From assembly GCF_000002865.3 (NCBI RefSeq), contig NW_001865039.1, forward strand, positions 1,330,504 to 1,394,503: 64,000 nt of DNA. Reading direction: 5' to 3'. Positions 34,621-46,831 of this stretch are shown one piece after another. This stretch comes from Monosiga brevicollis MX1. Taxonomy: Eukaryota > Opisthokonta > Choanoflagellata > Craspedida > Salpingoecidae. The notes beneath the pieces are model-generated. The model worked only from the letters and a program-made list of their open reading frames with translations. It did no database searches and was not told the DNA's origin. Both the position numbers and the translations under genes were made by a program. The number at the start of each line of letters is the position of its first letter. The first letter of the stretch is position 1.

Positions 34621-37258
34621 GGTGGCGGTGCAGTTTGGGGCTCAAGACATGCTCCGGGGGGGTGAAGGGGCGAGGCGCCACGCGGCTGAAGCGTTTCCCA
34701 AAGGAGCTAGCTGCAAAAGGCCGAGCCGAGAGATTTTCAAGCGGCAGGCCAAGGTCTGGTGGTGGTGGTGTCTGGCAAATTGTCAACACGAGAGGAAAAT
34801 ACAAGGCTACAATACAAAGCAGTCCAGTCCAGTGCCCGCTTGGTCAGGGGCATAGGCTTGCGGGCAACACCCCTGAGGGGTCCGCTGTTCTTGGTATGTG
34901 CCTGGGGCCTGTGGTGTCTAGGCGCGCTCGTGGGGGCTTGAGGGCGCGCACACAAGCCACAACAGTTGGTTCTTTTTTTTCGTTGCTATACGAGATGCTT
35001 GGCGCGCCACAGCCAGACCACCGTGCCATTGAAGCGGGCATGCCCTGGGTCCGCATCGCTTCGCGCATCGTGACAGAACACAAAATCCCTGTTTGTGCAC
35101 GCATGCAGCGGATCTGATTATCAAATGCCACTCCCTAATGTATAACATCTGCAACTGCTATTAATAGGCGTTGGTGGCGGAAAGGCAGGGCGTTGCGAAA
35201 GTTGGGGGTGTGCTGCCGGCATCGCTTTTGTGTTATGTGGGGACGTGTCGCCTCGACAGACCATCAAATCGAGGCGGCATCGCTTTGCTTTCTAAAGCCC
35301 AAATGGGACGCCCTGACGCATCGTGCCAACACACACCAACCCATCAACACACCAACTCATCGCAGTTGCAATAGGGGATGGGATGCTGGGACCTTCGCGA
35401 CACCCACCACGTGCAGCATCGAGGTACGGAGTGTAGACGAGGGATCCCACAAAAGGCCCACTCACGTGTAGACATGATGGTTGCGATATCACTCCTTTAG
35501 ATCTGTTCTCCAATCCCATCCCATCACCCACACTGACGTCAGTGCGGCGCTTTGGCGCTCACATGCCAAAGGAAGCAGACACTATCACCCGCCTTGAAAG
35601 CATGGTGCAAAAAACCATCAGCTGCCACCATTTTTTGGGGTTAAAAGAAGGGTAAACGATCTTAAACCAGAGCATCCCATGATTGATGGTGCAACAAAGC
35701 CAACTCACCTGGGGTTCTGTGGGACTTGTGCGACAACCAATGACCTTCGCGACCCGAATCTTTCTTTTTTCCGACCACCACACGCGTCATGCATGTTATA
35801 GTGGGGTGAAGAGGTCGTGACCGCCAGCATGGAACTACATGTACCCCATCGAGGCAGACAGGCGTGGACGTGTCAGCACCATAGCCCCTCCAACTGCGTG
35901 TTCCGTTACTTGACTTTACGTCAACCACGACTGCTCTGGCACGCGTGTGTGTTTCTGGTCTGTCTGGTCTGCATCGGTCGGTCTACATGCGTTGCTGATC
36001 TTCGAGCTACAAGTGTGTGACAGCTCGCTTTGACGTGCGTGGCCCTGTTTCTTCTGCCAAGAAAGGCCACCACCATCAAACATACGCAACATGGCCATAA
36101 GAGCAAGGCAACCGCAGTTGGAGGCTTTTGCGTTCATCTGGTTGTGGTTGTGGTGTTGGTGTTGCGCTCGCGCTCTCGCTCTTCCAGTCGTCCCTTTCTT
36201 TTGTTGTCACACACACACACACACACACACAGAGACAAAAGAAGCCGAATCTGCTTTGTTCACAATCATTCAATGTGTGTGTGTGTGTGTGTGTGTGAGT
36301 GTTGGGTGGCTTCTGTTGTCCACGTTCAACAGCAGCAGTCATCCTCCTTTGTTATAATAAGAAACGTTTTCCACCACACTTTGCGAATTGATGTTTGGCT
36401 GACTGTAGCTCTTCCTGGTAGCGCTACATCTGTCGTATCTCTGCTTTTGGCTTATCGACACCATACACTCCTACCCCAATCTGGCCGCTCCTCTGCTTTT
36501 CACTCGTCACTCAACCTCCTCTCTCATATTTCCTTTTGTTGCTCCCAACTCTCACACACACTCTCTCTTCTCTCTTCTCTCTCTCTCTTCTCTCTCTCTC
36601 TTCTCTGCGCGCGCACTCACTCGCTCTCTCTCAATTTTTGGCGCACGGCCGAGACGACGACGTTGACGACCTTTGCTGTCGTCTGTTTTTTTCCGCCGTC
36701 AGAGCCCTCGTCTTGCTGCTCCTCGTTACTGGTGCACACTGCGCATTCAGCCTGCCCTTTGACTTGGCGACGCAACAAACCCCTCCCCGCCCTGTCAACG
36801 CACCCCTGTCGGTCAGCCACCATCCACTCGCCGGAAGCACATTCCCGGCCACTACACACACACGAGCGTCGACAAACGTACCACGACACCGACCCGACCT
36901 CCGTCCTCGTTGACCATACACACACCCTCCCTCTCCCTCCTCGTTGGCAAAAAAAAAAAAGACCCACTCGTCGACGTTGTTTGCCGGCTTTCCTTCCTCT
37001 CCCCCTCCTCTTTCGCACCGCTGCCTTTTGGGATATTTTTTTTTATATTTTTATTTTTCTCATCGTACACAGACACGCCTCGTCGGTTCCTGGCGCCCTC
37101 GCTTTGCTTTCTTCTTTTTTTCCTTTGGCATCCCACCCCACCTGGAACCCAGACTACCTATCCTTTCTTCTCCTTCTTTTATTACAAGCAAAACCCCCCA
37201 TTTTCTACGTCATTCCATCTGACCGCCCTTTTTATCATCCACAACTTCAACCGCCATT
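34621..37258. promoter_or_regulatory. Long divergent region, SHC-like / RBMS-like
   Basis: At 2.6 kb this is the longest gene-free stretch. It separates two head-to-head start codons. The right half (about 36030-37258) is C/T-rich with poly(A) and poly(T) runs (36949-36960, 37037-37066) and looks like a long pyrimidine-rich leader or promoter of the RBMS-like gene. The paired CA and TG tracts are listed separately. The left half shows no gene. Confidence 0.45.
36207..36297 (+). repeat. Inverted CA/TG dinucleotide tracts
   Basis: A CA run at about 36207-36231 is followed, after a spacer of about 42 bases, by a TG run at about 36274-36297. The two are complementary over some 22 bases and could pair into a long hairpin in the single-stranded or RNA form. 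Confidence 0.85.
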
Positions 37259-39344
37259 ATGGATTATCCCCCGGCTTTTGCGGCTGATCCGTTTTCTAGC
37301 CAGACCATGTATCCCACCTCTGCTTATCGCTATTCCATTCCACCCCCGACCGCCGTATACTCGAGCAACCCCTATCCCCCCTACATGACGGCCAGCTCCT
37401 CGGCCGCCAGCGTCCCCATGCCACAAGCCCAAGCCCCTGCTCCTGGACCCCCCTCACTGCACCATCCCTATTCCGGCTTTGGTACGTGTTGGCCACCCTC
37501 CCTTTGTTCTCGGTTCTTTGTTCTCGGTTCTTTGCTTTTTTTCTTCTCTTTCTTTCTTTGTTCCTCTCACTCCTCTCCTTCGAACCCCTCTTGCCTCGCT
37601 TGCCTCGCTTGTCTCGCTTGTCCGATTATCTTAGGCACCGTACCAGGCGCTGCTGCCGCTCCCGGTGCTCCTGCTGCCGCGGCAATGCTCGGCTCGGCTA
37701 GCATGGGTGCGCCCCCCGCCAGCCTGCCACCCAACCATCATCTGATGCGTGGTGGTCCAGTGGGTCCTCCACCAGGCCATGGCGATCCTACTCAACCCCT
37801 CTCCACCACCAACATCTACATCTCCGGCCTCAAGGTACCGGCAGCCCACCCCATCACCCGCTTGTTATACTTACATGTCTTGTCATTTCCCCTCCGCAGT
37901 CTCTCCTCTGTCACTGGACGTGCAACTCACGCCGCTCAACTGAAAACCCACATAGCCTGCCACCACGGACGAAGACCTGAAACTCCTTTGCCAATCCTAT
38001 GGCCCCATCATCTCCGCCAAGGTACATCCTGCACCGCTTTGCGCCCACCTCATACTCAAGAACCGCACCGCACTGCGCCGCGCCGCGCTCCGACGACCCC
38101 CGCTGCACTCACTCTTACCCTCCATGGCATTATTATTGTTATTGTCATTTCGCATAGAGCATCATCGACCGCAATTCAAACCTATGCAAAGGCTATGGTT
38201 TTGTCATGTTTGAGCGCGAGTCGTCAGCCAAAGCCGCCCTGACGGGCCTTACCAATATGGGCGTGCAGGCTGCTCACGCTCGCGTGAGCAAGGCACAGCT
38301 TGAGATTCAGGGCCGCATCCCGATCGACCCGACCAACCTCTACATTGCCAACATCCCTTACGGCATGAAGGAACAAGATCTGGCCGATACTTTGGTGCGC
38401 GCCGCAACCGGTCGCGGCGAGGTTCTCTCGTGCCGTGTTCTCCGCAACGAATATGGCCAAAGCCGAGGCGTCGCCTTGGCTCGCATGGACTCGCCCGACG
38501 CCTGCACTGCCGTCATTCGCAACCTGAACGGACTGCCCCTGCCCGGTGCCCATGAGCCTCTTCGTGTAAAGCATGCCAACGGCCCCACGGCCCGTCGCTA
38601 CAAGTTTCTTCAAAACAAGGGCGCGCCCACCTCTTCAGCCATGCAGGGTGAACCGTCCTCCGAGGAAGAATTGCGCGAGTACTACCGCCGTGCGCGCCAG
38701 GCCGGTTACACCACCGGAGACGCCCGCACTGAAGAGAAACCCTACGACTCGGAGGCCCTCAACAACACCCGCAACCGCCGTGGCAGTGGCAACGGCCCAA
38801 ACTACCACTCAAGCAATTCCGTCTCCCCGCACGCCTCCTCTGAACGGGATCACTCTAGCTCCAGTGCCGCTCATCCCGGCGAGCCAGCCAGAGGCCTCAC
38901 CGTTGAACGCGGCTACCGTCGCTCCCACAGCTGTGAAGAACCCTTGATTCACACCCCCTCGCTCATTTGGGCCGACGGTGGCCGCTCTGCTGACGAGGGT
39001 CTCAAGGATCTTGTCGACCACTTGGACAACATGGGCCTCAACTCAACCTTGCCCCACCAAATCGGCACCAAGCACCATTTCCCCAAGAAGCAGCGCAGCT
39101 TTGATGATGCCTGGCCCACCCATTTCACCCAGGGCCACGAATCGGTGCGTATGCCATCTTGCTTTCCGTAGTGCCGTGCTGGGCCCTTGCTCTTCTCTTC
39201 TCTTCAAGTCATCTCGCCCCTGTCGTGTCTCACCTTGTTTTGCTGGAAACTGTCGTGTCACTGCAGTCGTCCTTGGGCACTTTGGGCGAAGCAACCGACT
39301 CCATGAGCTCGATGGAGAAGAATGGCATGCCCTTGGTCTTGTAA
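37259..39344 (+). CDS. RBMS/MSSP-like RNA-binding protein with two RRMs
   Basis: Single-strand nucleic-acid-binding protein of the RBMS (MSSP, SCR) type, which in animals acts in mRNA stability and 3' UTR binding. Exons 37259-37481, 37635-37834, 37956-38021, 38158-39144 and 39267-39344 sum to 1,554 nt, or 517 residues. The first 130 residues are Pro/Ala/Tyr-rich and disordered. RRM1 (about 132-205) has RNP2 IYISGL and RNP1 KGYGFVMF. RRM2 (about 220-300) has RNP2 LYIANI and a degenerate RNP1 SRGVALARM, as in animal RBMS proteins. The phrase ATTDEDLKLLCQSYGPI at the RRM1 helix also matches the family. The C-terminal 200 residues are Ser/Asn/Arg-rich. RRM1 is split over three exons. The family call is firm; its RNA targets cannot be told. 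Confidence 0.9.
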
Positions 39345-40252
39345 GACTGCGGAGCAGGACAGACCCCATTTATTTCGTTTGTTCGATACCTGCGCCGAAC
39401 CCTATTTTTCCCTTGGTTTTTTTTTTTTTTTTTTATCCCCCTATTCTTTGACACAGCAATGCCCAGTGCGTCGTCGCCTCAGTGTGTGTGCTCGTCTCAC
39501 TCCTGACCTGTTTGTTCCGGTGCTTTGCTCAACCGTTTATATTCTCCCATTGGTGTTCTGTGACATGGTCTCCCTGCCATACCGATCAACACATTTATAT
39601 CCGAGTACATAGATTTAGTTCTGTTTGCTTGCATTTCGCGTCGTGAAGAACTGCCCATTCTCTCCATTTGTTTCCCATTGCTCTCCCCCTCTTCTTTCTT
39701 CAGCTCTTTGTCTTTTTCTGGGCTGTTCTTTGTTTGGCTGCGTCCTCTAATCTGGCTCTATGCCGCCTGCCTTTCAAGCATCCGTCGTGCCAACGACGGC
39801 AGCTCTTTGTTGTTTTGTTTGTTTGTTTGTTTGTTTGTTTTTTGCGCTCTTTATACTGGCCGTTTTTGTTTTTCCGTTTCATAGCTGCCTCTGAATTGTC
39901 CCACCTTGTGTGCCTATCTGGCATTAACGCATGGTTTCGCCATACCCGTTCTGTGGCATTTGCTCGCTGTGAATGCCTGTGCGCGCCTTTCCGTGCTTTA
40001 TTTTTCTTTTCTTTTTCTTTTTTGGTCATGCCCTATTCGTGCCAATTCGACTCATTCCACCCTCAACCAACACTAAAGAAACAGCATTAGGCACGAATTC
40101 GATTAGCAATTTATATGTTAACATCTGACTTTGGTTATCATCTTCATATCCCGCGCAGCTGAGCTTTGGATGTTTCTCAAAGTCGACATGCCAAACCGTG
40201 GCAAAAAAAAGGATGTCTTGTCTGTCGCACGGACGTGGCGATCATCTATCTC
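39345..40252. other. Convergent 3' region, RBMS-like / TBC gene
   Basis: This 908-bp T-rich gap lies between converging stop codons. It contains a T-run (39418-39434), a TTTG repeat (about 39812-39842) and pyrimidine-rich blocks, consistent with a long 3' UTR of the RBMS-like gene. No coding exon seen. Confidence 0.5.
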
Positions 40253-43096
40253 CTACCACTCGCGGGCCTCGAGGCGCTGCTGAGTCAACTCAAGACGTGC
40301 CAACGCCCCCTCAAAGGTATTCAGCATGTCAAAGGAATTTGAAGTGAAGAACTTCAAGATGGCATCCTCTCGGGTGCACGCCAGTATGGACACTCTAAGG
40401 AACAAAATGGCACGGCACGGCTTGACATCAGATGCCAGGCTAGCCAGCAAAAACGCCAAAATCTCTCAGTGTAGAGTCGCAGTCAGGTTGGCGCACCGGT
40501 TTTGTACAAGAAGCTCAGCGGCCATCAACACGGCCATGTGCTGGCTCCGTGACCATCGAGCGGCCAACAAGCGCTCCCACAATGTGTACATGGTCTAATC
40601 AAACGGAAAAAAAAAAAAAAAAAAAAAGCGTGAGGTGGACGTCATGATTTGCTTCAACATACACACTCGCTCTGCTGCTTCTTGGCAACGAACACACAAC
40701 TTACCTCCACGTCTGGGCATTCGCGTTTAAAGTCAACCACAAACCATCGATATGTAAAGAAGAGGCTGTCTGCCTCGCGCTGCTCAAGGCCACGCATGAG
40801 CTCGGCATCCTGCCACGCGAGGTGGTCGCGCACGAGCTGCATGGCCTGCTGAGTAGCGTCGGCCTCGGCGGTGTCAAATCGAGTACGGGCAAACTCCATG
40901 TACCCGACAAAACAATGGAAAGCAAGAGCTTCATTGCCGTGAAACAACGGGAGCATCGGCTCCAAGATATCCGACATGCCCTGAAAGTAGCCGGGATAGC
41001 GATGCAGATAAACGTATGCCTGAAGGATCCGCTGCATGGCAGCCTGGGCTTCAGCAGCATCGCCGCCAGCCATGGCCAACAGATCGCGGTCGGCACGCAG
41101 CGTGTCGTAGTAAATCACGTCCACTTGCTGAGCCCAATGGGCTTGCTCGCTTTCGCTCAGTTCTTGGGCTGCCAAAGCAGCCACGACGGCTTGATACGCC
41201 TCTTGCAGCGACTTGATCTTCTCAGCATGCTGCGAAGGATGGGCTTCCCACCGCAGCACACCAAGTAGGTGTGGCCAGAGTAGGTGCCGCTTGGTGGGAG
41301 GAATGCCCTGCTCCACAACGTGAGCGTAGAGTTGCTGTCGACGTGGAAAGAGTGAGTGTGTGGCCTCAAGAAAGGCCTCATCCGCCATGTGGCTAGCGGC
41401 CTCCCACAGCCCAGTGGGCGTGAGCTGGCATCGCGATAGGGCTTGTGGAAGATGGCGTCCATAGACGGGCTGGGGGCAAGAGCCCACTTCCAGGAGCTGG
41501 GCATTGACCTGCAATAGTCTCCGCTTGCGGTATACGTACATCTTCCAAGACATGAGCATGCGCCGCTTCTGCCGGACAAAGACATGATGTACCCCCAGCA
41601 GCCGCGACGTGAGCCATGAGGCTGTGAAGGATCAAGCGCATAGCATGCTGGTTGCTGGGCTTGCGCTGCACCCCCCACCTTGGCCGTCAACATTCGGCTC
41701 TCAATCTCGTCCATGGGCATATGGGTCCGTTGCGACCCACGCAGTAAACTCCCCAGTGGGCGCACAACTTGATTGAGTGCTCGTGAGCCAAGCTGCACGA
41801 CTTGGCGCGGCAAGCCGGGCCTAAAAATAGGCATCGAGGGCAAAAGGAACATGATCCAGTGCGCGAATGAGGTGCACAATACCTGGCAGGTGGGCGAGCG
41901 AATGGCGCCTTCAGGACTAGAAGCTTGTGTTGGGCATGGCACACAAAATAGGCGATGCACAAACCGAAGACGCCAGCCTCCGGGGCTCCTTTTATGTGAA
42001 GCCGATATATCCTTGGATGCCGACTTGCTGTAATCTTTTTGCAACTCGGGGGCAGTAACGAGTTGGACGCTGTGAATCGCCGCTTTGGGCGATGCCAAGT
42101 CTGGGGGAAGCTCTGCATGACTGTCCTCAAGTAAAATGCACGCTTGCTCATCCACGAGCGTTTCATACAGTTGCGCAAAGGCATTGCGCACCGAACTCCA
42201 GAAGCGCGCGGACATGTCACCATCAGTCGTCTCCATGACCAACATATCGGCCTACAGCAAGGCACTCAGACGCTATGAGTCCACAGTCACCAACGTCAAG
42301 CCCGTTGTTCGTAGCACAAAGAGAAGGGGTCACGAAGAATCGCGCACCGTTGAGTCCATGGCAACGTTCGGGGGAGATGAGCGTTGTAGAGAAATCAAGC
42401 GTCGGACATTGTGCAAAAACACTTCATAAATTGCGTGGTGATCCTGGCTATCTTGGTCGCTCACACACACGGCCAGGGGCAGCCAGCTGTGGAGCAGAGG
42501 CGAGTGCCAGCCATATGAGGAGGCAATAGATACTCTACCGCTCAGCAAGAAGGCGAGCTGCCTTCTTTTGCGCTCACCTTATCTTAACCCCTTGGTGTTC
42601 AACTACATGCACACAGAGGTAGCCGTCCAGCGGCGCAGACTTGCCTGGCACCTATCAGTGCGCGGAGATGCGTGCCAACGCAGCCGATAGGAAAGAATAT
42701 TGAGGTGCTGGAGCCGGTGGCGCGGGCCGCAGAACATGCGGTGACATAGGTAACAAGGGGAAAAGGCCAGGCAGGGCAACAAACCTCACGAAAGACACGA
42801 TTTTTGCCAAAGATGAGGCGGTGGTCCTTGGCAAAGGTCAGAAGCTGCTGACGCTGCTCGGCCCGTTGAGTCGGACTAAAGCGCAAAGACGTACGTTGTC
42901 AGCCCACACGACCCAGGCCAGGCAGAGAAATGGGGCGGTTTGGCCACCGCTTGGACCGCAAAAGAAAAGAAAAGAAAATAGGGCAAGAGGGGGAGGCCAA
43001 GAGCAGTGGCCACGGTGAGTAAGATACAACCGACCTAGATGCGGTGTCGCTGGCGGTAATGGAGGAGGAAGAGAAGCGTGATCGCCCTGTGGCCAT
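40253..43096 (-). CDS. TBC-domain Rab GTPase-activating protein (TBC1D15/16/17-like)
   Basis: TBC proteins switch off Rab GTPases on membranes using an arginine and a glutamine finger. Both are present: IYYDTLR (about 41112) fits IxxDxxR and YFQGMSD (about 40980) fits YxQG. The domain starts at GIPPTKRHLLWPHLLGV (about 41300) and continues through FHCFVGYMEF and FTYRWFVVDFKREC (about 40725), a wording close to TBC1D15/16/17. Two or more small exons follow to the stop at 40253. Upstream exons at 42245-42037 and about 41880-41690 encode a helical linker. The likely first exon starts at 43096 (MATGRSRF), followed by 42875-42785 with RLIFGKNRV, resembling the TBC1D16 N-terminus. The joins between 42785 and 42245 are unresolved, so the N-terminal half is provisional. 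Confidence 0.8.
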
Positions 43097-44185
43097 GTCG
43101 TTGACCACCTCTCACACATTCGCGTGCGCAAGCACAGGCGGCATCGGTCGGCGTCAATACGACAGAGTTGGGTCACATTTATTAGAGGGTACACAGTGCC
43201 AATGTGATTGCGGCTGACCAATACACCCTGGGCCGACGGTCCCATGCAGGCACGGAACAAAGCGCAGGATGCAGCTGGTCCAACCGCTGTGACCGGCTTG
43301 GAAGGATCACCATGGACACAAGCAAACACCTCCGGGTTGAACCCCTTGGCCTTTTGGACAGACAACCCCCGACAAGTGTGGCCACCTTGCTTCCAGTCCC
43401 CTTATCCTCGTCCCCGTATCCTCTCCCAAGCAAAGCAAGGCGTGTGGGCGATATCAACCCCGGCCGTGTGCACTCGCAAGACCTTGTACTGTACTGCTCA
43501 TCCAGCACAGCGCCTCGGGTCGTGATCGTCTCCAAACACTCGAAAAAAAAAAATTAAAATTTCAAACTTGAAATTTGAAAGCACGTAGCTACATCTTCTT
43601 GTACATCTTCTGCACTTTCTTCATGCTTTTGATAAGCTTATCAAGCTGTGTTCTCCAAGTATTTCGTCGATTTCTTCATATTGAGCTGTATGTTCAGTTC
43701 TTTTGTGTGATCACAGGGGTTGATGAAATTCATGCTCGGTTGCAATTTTAGAGAGGTCTTGTTGATTTTAGGAGCAGGAAGTCAGGACAACAACACCTGC
43801 TTGGCTTTGGACGCGCGCGAGCTCGACGTCATGCCAAGCCGCAGCGCTAATCGTTTGCCGAGCGATTGGTGAAGACATGTTTGAGAAAATGGAAGAAAGT
43901 CATAAACGCACATGGCCACGACCCGGGACCAGGCAGATCGACACAAATAGATAAAGATCCAGGGACGTCGCCAAGCACGCACATTTAGCCCAACACGAAT
44001 GCTCGACGAGGGCACAAACACTCAAAGAGCTTTAGGAAAAACCAAACAAAGGAACAAAGAAGAATCATCGACGGACACCTCCTGAAACTCGCGGCCAAAT
44101 GAGAATGGCAGGCGATAGGGAGACCATAAGATCAAAGAGCGAAGCGGCTGAGCCTCTCCAGCACAGCGTTCCATCCCAAACGTGC
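43097..44185. other. Intergenic stretch between TBC gene and glycosyltransferase gene
   Basis: Both flanking genes are on the minus strand, so this holds the TBC promoter and the glycosyltransferase 3' UTR. The region 43180-43540 is GC-rich and open in several frames but shows no recognisable protein. From 43545 to 43790 it is AT-rich with short poly(A)/(T) runs. No supported gene. Confidence 0.4.
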
Positions 44186-46241
44186 TTAGCATTGGCGCTT
44201 GTTGACCTCGTTGGTCCCGATGATGTTGGCATATTTCTTGCGAAGCTGACGGATCTCAGTGCGCGGCAACGTGCAGGTGCGATTCTTGCCGTCGTCCTTC
44301 GACAGTCCGCCCTCGGCATAGCCGCCGACTTCGTAGACGGCAAAAGAAGCCCAGGCATCGGCCACGCATTGCCAGGGCGGCACGACCGAATTCATCTCGT
44401 TGAGCATTTGCTTACACGTCTGCGGTGCCATGTCGCAGGCCTCGGCAAAGATGCGACCCTCCGGCGAAAGGTTCAGGCGCGGCGGTACGGGCAGGGTGAA
44501 GCCCTCGCGGCTCAGCTTGAAGGCTTCACGGAACAGCTCTACCAACTTTGGCTTTTGCAGCCCCTGGAGGCGGGTGTGGCTGTCGTAGTACAGGCCACGC
44601 AAAAAGTCCGAGCCCTCGGTGACGTACTCCTCCTCAAAACTTGGGTGGATGCGGTCATATCGTTTAAAGCAGTCGCCGAGGTTGACGACAACGCTCATGT
44701 TGGGCATAAAGGGGGAGAGCATCATGCCTGTTCCAGGACCCGTGATGTAAATGTCAGAGGAGCCCATCTTCTCAAGCTGCGCCTCAAAAGGCCAGTAGTT
44801 GCCCCAGGAAAGCCATTCCACCACCATGCCCTCGTCGCGCAGTTCGTCCATGGCTGCTTGGATTTGCTCGCGGTCCGACGAGGTGTAGCGCTTGTTCTCC
44901 ACCACAAAGGCCCCAATGTCCTCGTTGGAGCGGCCGGCCTTCCAGTCCCGGTACCACCGGTTATGAGACCAATACATGCGGTCGCGAAACAGCGGGGCCA
45001 CGCCTTCTGACCGCATGCCCGGCACGGCCACATCGGCCGTTAAGAAGCGCTGAGCCATGCGACCGCTGCCCACGATCATCTTCTCAAAGTATATCCCGAT
45101 GTTCTCAGTCTGGAGGCGGGAGATGCTCTGAGTCATAATCATGCCCAGACCACCAAACTTCTCAATCACCTCCTTGGCCTGGCAGCCCTTGGTGCGTCCC
45201 TCCTTGCAGGGACCCTTCCATTCAGGCAGGCTCACAAAGGTGCGGAAAGGAATATCCCCATAACCCATGCGCACCGCAGACACGTAAGCTGGGTACAGCC
45301 CGTCCCACATCCCATGACCAGGGTTGCCTAATCACGACAAGCGGCAAGCGCGGCATAGCAGGCGTGAGGGTATGGGAATGGCGTAGAGATCAAAGGGAAG
45401 CGTGGGCAACGCGAGGGAACGCGATACTGCATCGAGAGTTGATACTCACTGGCAAACATGGTGTGGAAGTACAGAGTCGCATCAGGGCACGCGATCAGGC
45501 GGCGAGGACGCTTAACGCCGTTGAAGGTCTTGTAAAGGGTCTGATGGGCTTCGCCTGTTGTGGCCGCAGCAATAGAGCGAGGGGCCCAACCGAAACCATA
45601 CTTGCCGTCTCGGTTTGTGGTCATGCTGCCCATGGTGGGCAGCTGGTGGCCTTCAACGTTGAAGATGGACAAGACCTCCAACTGAAACATGTTCTCAAAA
45701 AGGCAAGAGCGGTTGTGGGGACCTGCCTTGCATTCGACAGACGCAGCCATGCGCTCCTCGGGGAAGCTTTCCAGGGGGACCCAGTAGCAAGTATCTGGCA
45801 CGATGCTCATGTTGGTCACAGGCACAGCGCCAGGCAAGTCCTTGATCGGGGTACGCTTGTCTTGCGCGCGAAGGGCCTCCAGTTTTTCCATGCGTTGCCC
45901 AAAGGGTGAGTTCTTCTCAAACGGCTGCGAAGCCAAGGGCGACTGACGATCGGTATCCAAGTTTGAGCCAGCGGGCTTGCCATTAACAAAAGGCTTGGGC
46001 GGATTGGCCGGGTTGGCTGGTTTGGCCGGGCTGTTCGCTTTGTTTCCTGCATCAGGGGCCGATTGCTTTGGGCGCAGGTTGTTGAGCATGTCCTTGGCTT
46101 CCTCAACTCGGCTTGTGGCTCCATCGTTGGGAGGCAACACGGCGCGAGGCTTATCCATCAGCTTGATGTTGGACTTTTCCAAACGTGTGGTCATGTCATC
46201 GTCAAGGATGGCCTGACTTTCACGCCCACGCTGCACGGGCA

Positions 46242-46278
<37 letters not shown>

Positions 46279-46327
46279 CTGCTTCGGTGGCGGGGGTGGG
46301 GGAGACGGTTGTTGCTGCTGTTGCTGC

Positions 46328-46359
<32 letters not shown>

Positions 46360-46831
46360 TTGCTGTTGTTGCTGTTGTTGCTGTTGTTGTTGCTGTTGTT
46401 GACCCTTTGGGCCCTTCTTGGCCACCTCACGTTTGAATGGGGCGGGAGGGCGGTTTGGGGTCGGCGGAGCTGGAGCAGGCTCCTGAGGAAGGAGCAGTCG
46501 TTGCTCGAACTGACGATCCACGAGATGCTCGTGGGATCTGAAAAGAGGAGCGCCAAAGGGTCAGCACGAGACGCTTTTCGACGAGATAGTTTTCCCATTT
46601 TTTGTATGGCGCATCAGCACCCCTTGACTCGTGCCTTTCACCCGCGAATCAACCTCGCCTCCCTCGATGAAGCAAGCTCACTTACGCTCCGCCGTGCAAG
46701 TTGGCCGCGTCTTCCAAGTGCGTGTCCATCGTCGCTGTCTCGCCATGACGAAAACCTAGCATATACGTAATCTGCACCAGCACAATAGCGCCCAGCACCA
46801 TACCGGCCACGGCCAAACGATTGGACGGCAT
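44186..46831 (-). CDS. Type II membrane glycosyltransferase (GT61-like) with polyglutamine stem
   Basis: Three exons (46831-46686, 46537-45450, 45327-44186) sum to 2,376 nt, or 791 residues. The N-terminus has a short cytoplasmic part and one membrane segment (MVLGAIVLVQITYML, residues about 11-26), as in Golgi glycosyltransferases. The stem holds a 31-Gln run (about 95-125), a Pro run and an 11-Gln run (about 137-147), then Pro/Asn-rich sequence. The catalytic part begins near residue 290. It contains NPGHGMWDGLYPAYV (about 412) and DIYITGPGTGM (about 602) followed by a hydrophobic strand VVVNLG, resembling the GT61/DUF563 pattern seen in EOGT and POMGNT2. Several NxT/S sites and paired Cys are present. 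The enzyme class is likely, the GT61 family less sure, and the sugar transferred unknown. Confidence 0.7.
46243..46401 (-). repeat. CAG/CAA polyglutamine-coding repeats
   Basis: Two glutamine-coding runs in one exon: 46401-46309, 31 codons of mixed CAA/CAG, and 46275-46243, 11 pure CAG codons. A Pro/Lys linker separates them. The pure run is the more likely to vary in length. Confidence 0.95.

Noticed and set aside
36030-37388. A 452-codon plus-strand open frame
   Set aside because: It is pyrimidine-rich, low in complexity and out of frame with the RBMS-like start at 37259; most of it is leader or promoter sequence.
3523-43096. A Ras-pathway unit linking the BRAP-like gene with the SHC-like gene
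   Set aside because: They are 25 kb apart with unrelated genes between; sharing a window is no evidence of a shared locus.
43180-43540. Possible coding exon upstream of the TBC gene (a minus-strand frame around FACVHGDPSKPV)
   Set aside because: It reads smoothly but has no family match, and the ATG at 43096 with a consistent splice phase is a better start.
44099-45010. A 303-codon plus-strand frame opposite the glycosyltransferase
   Set aside because: It is antisense to a conserved catalytic domain and has no recognisable motif.
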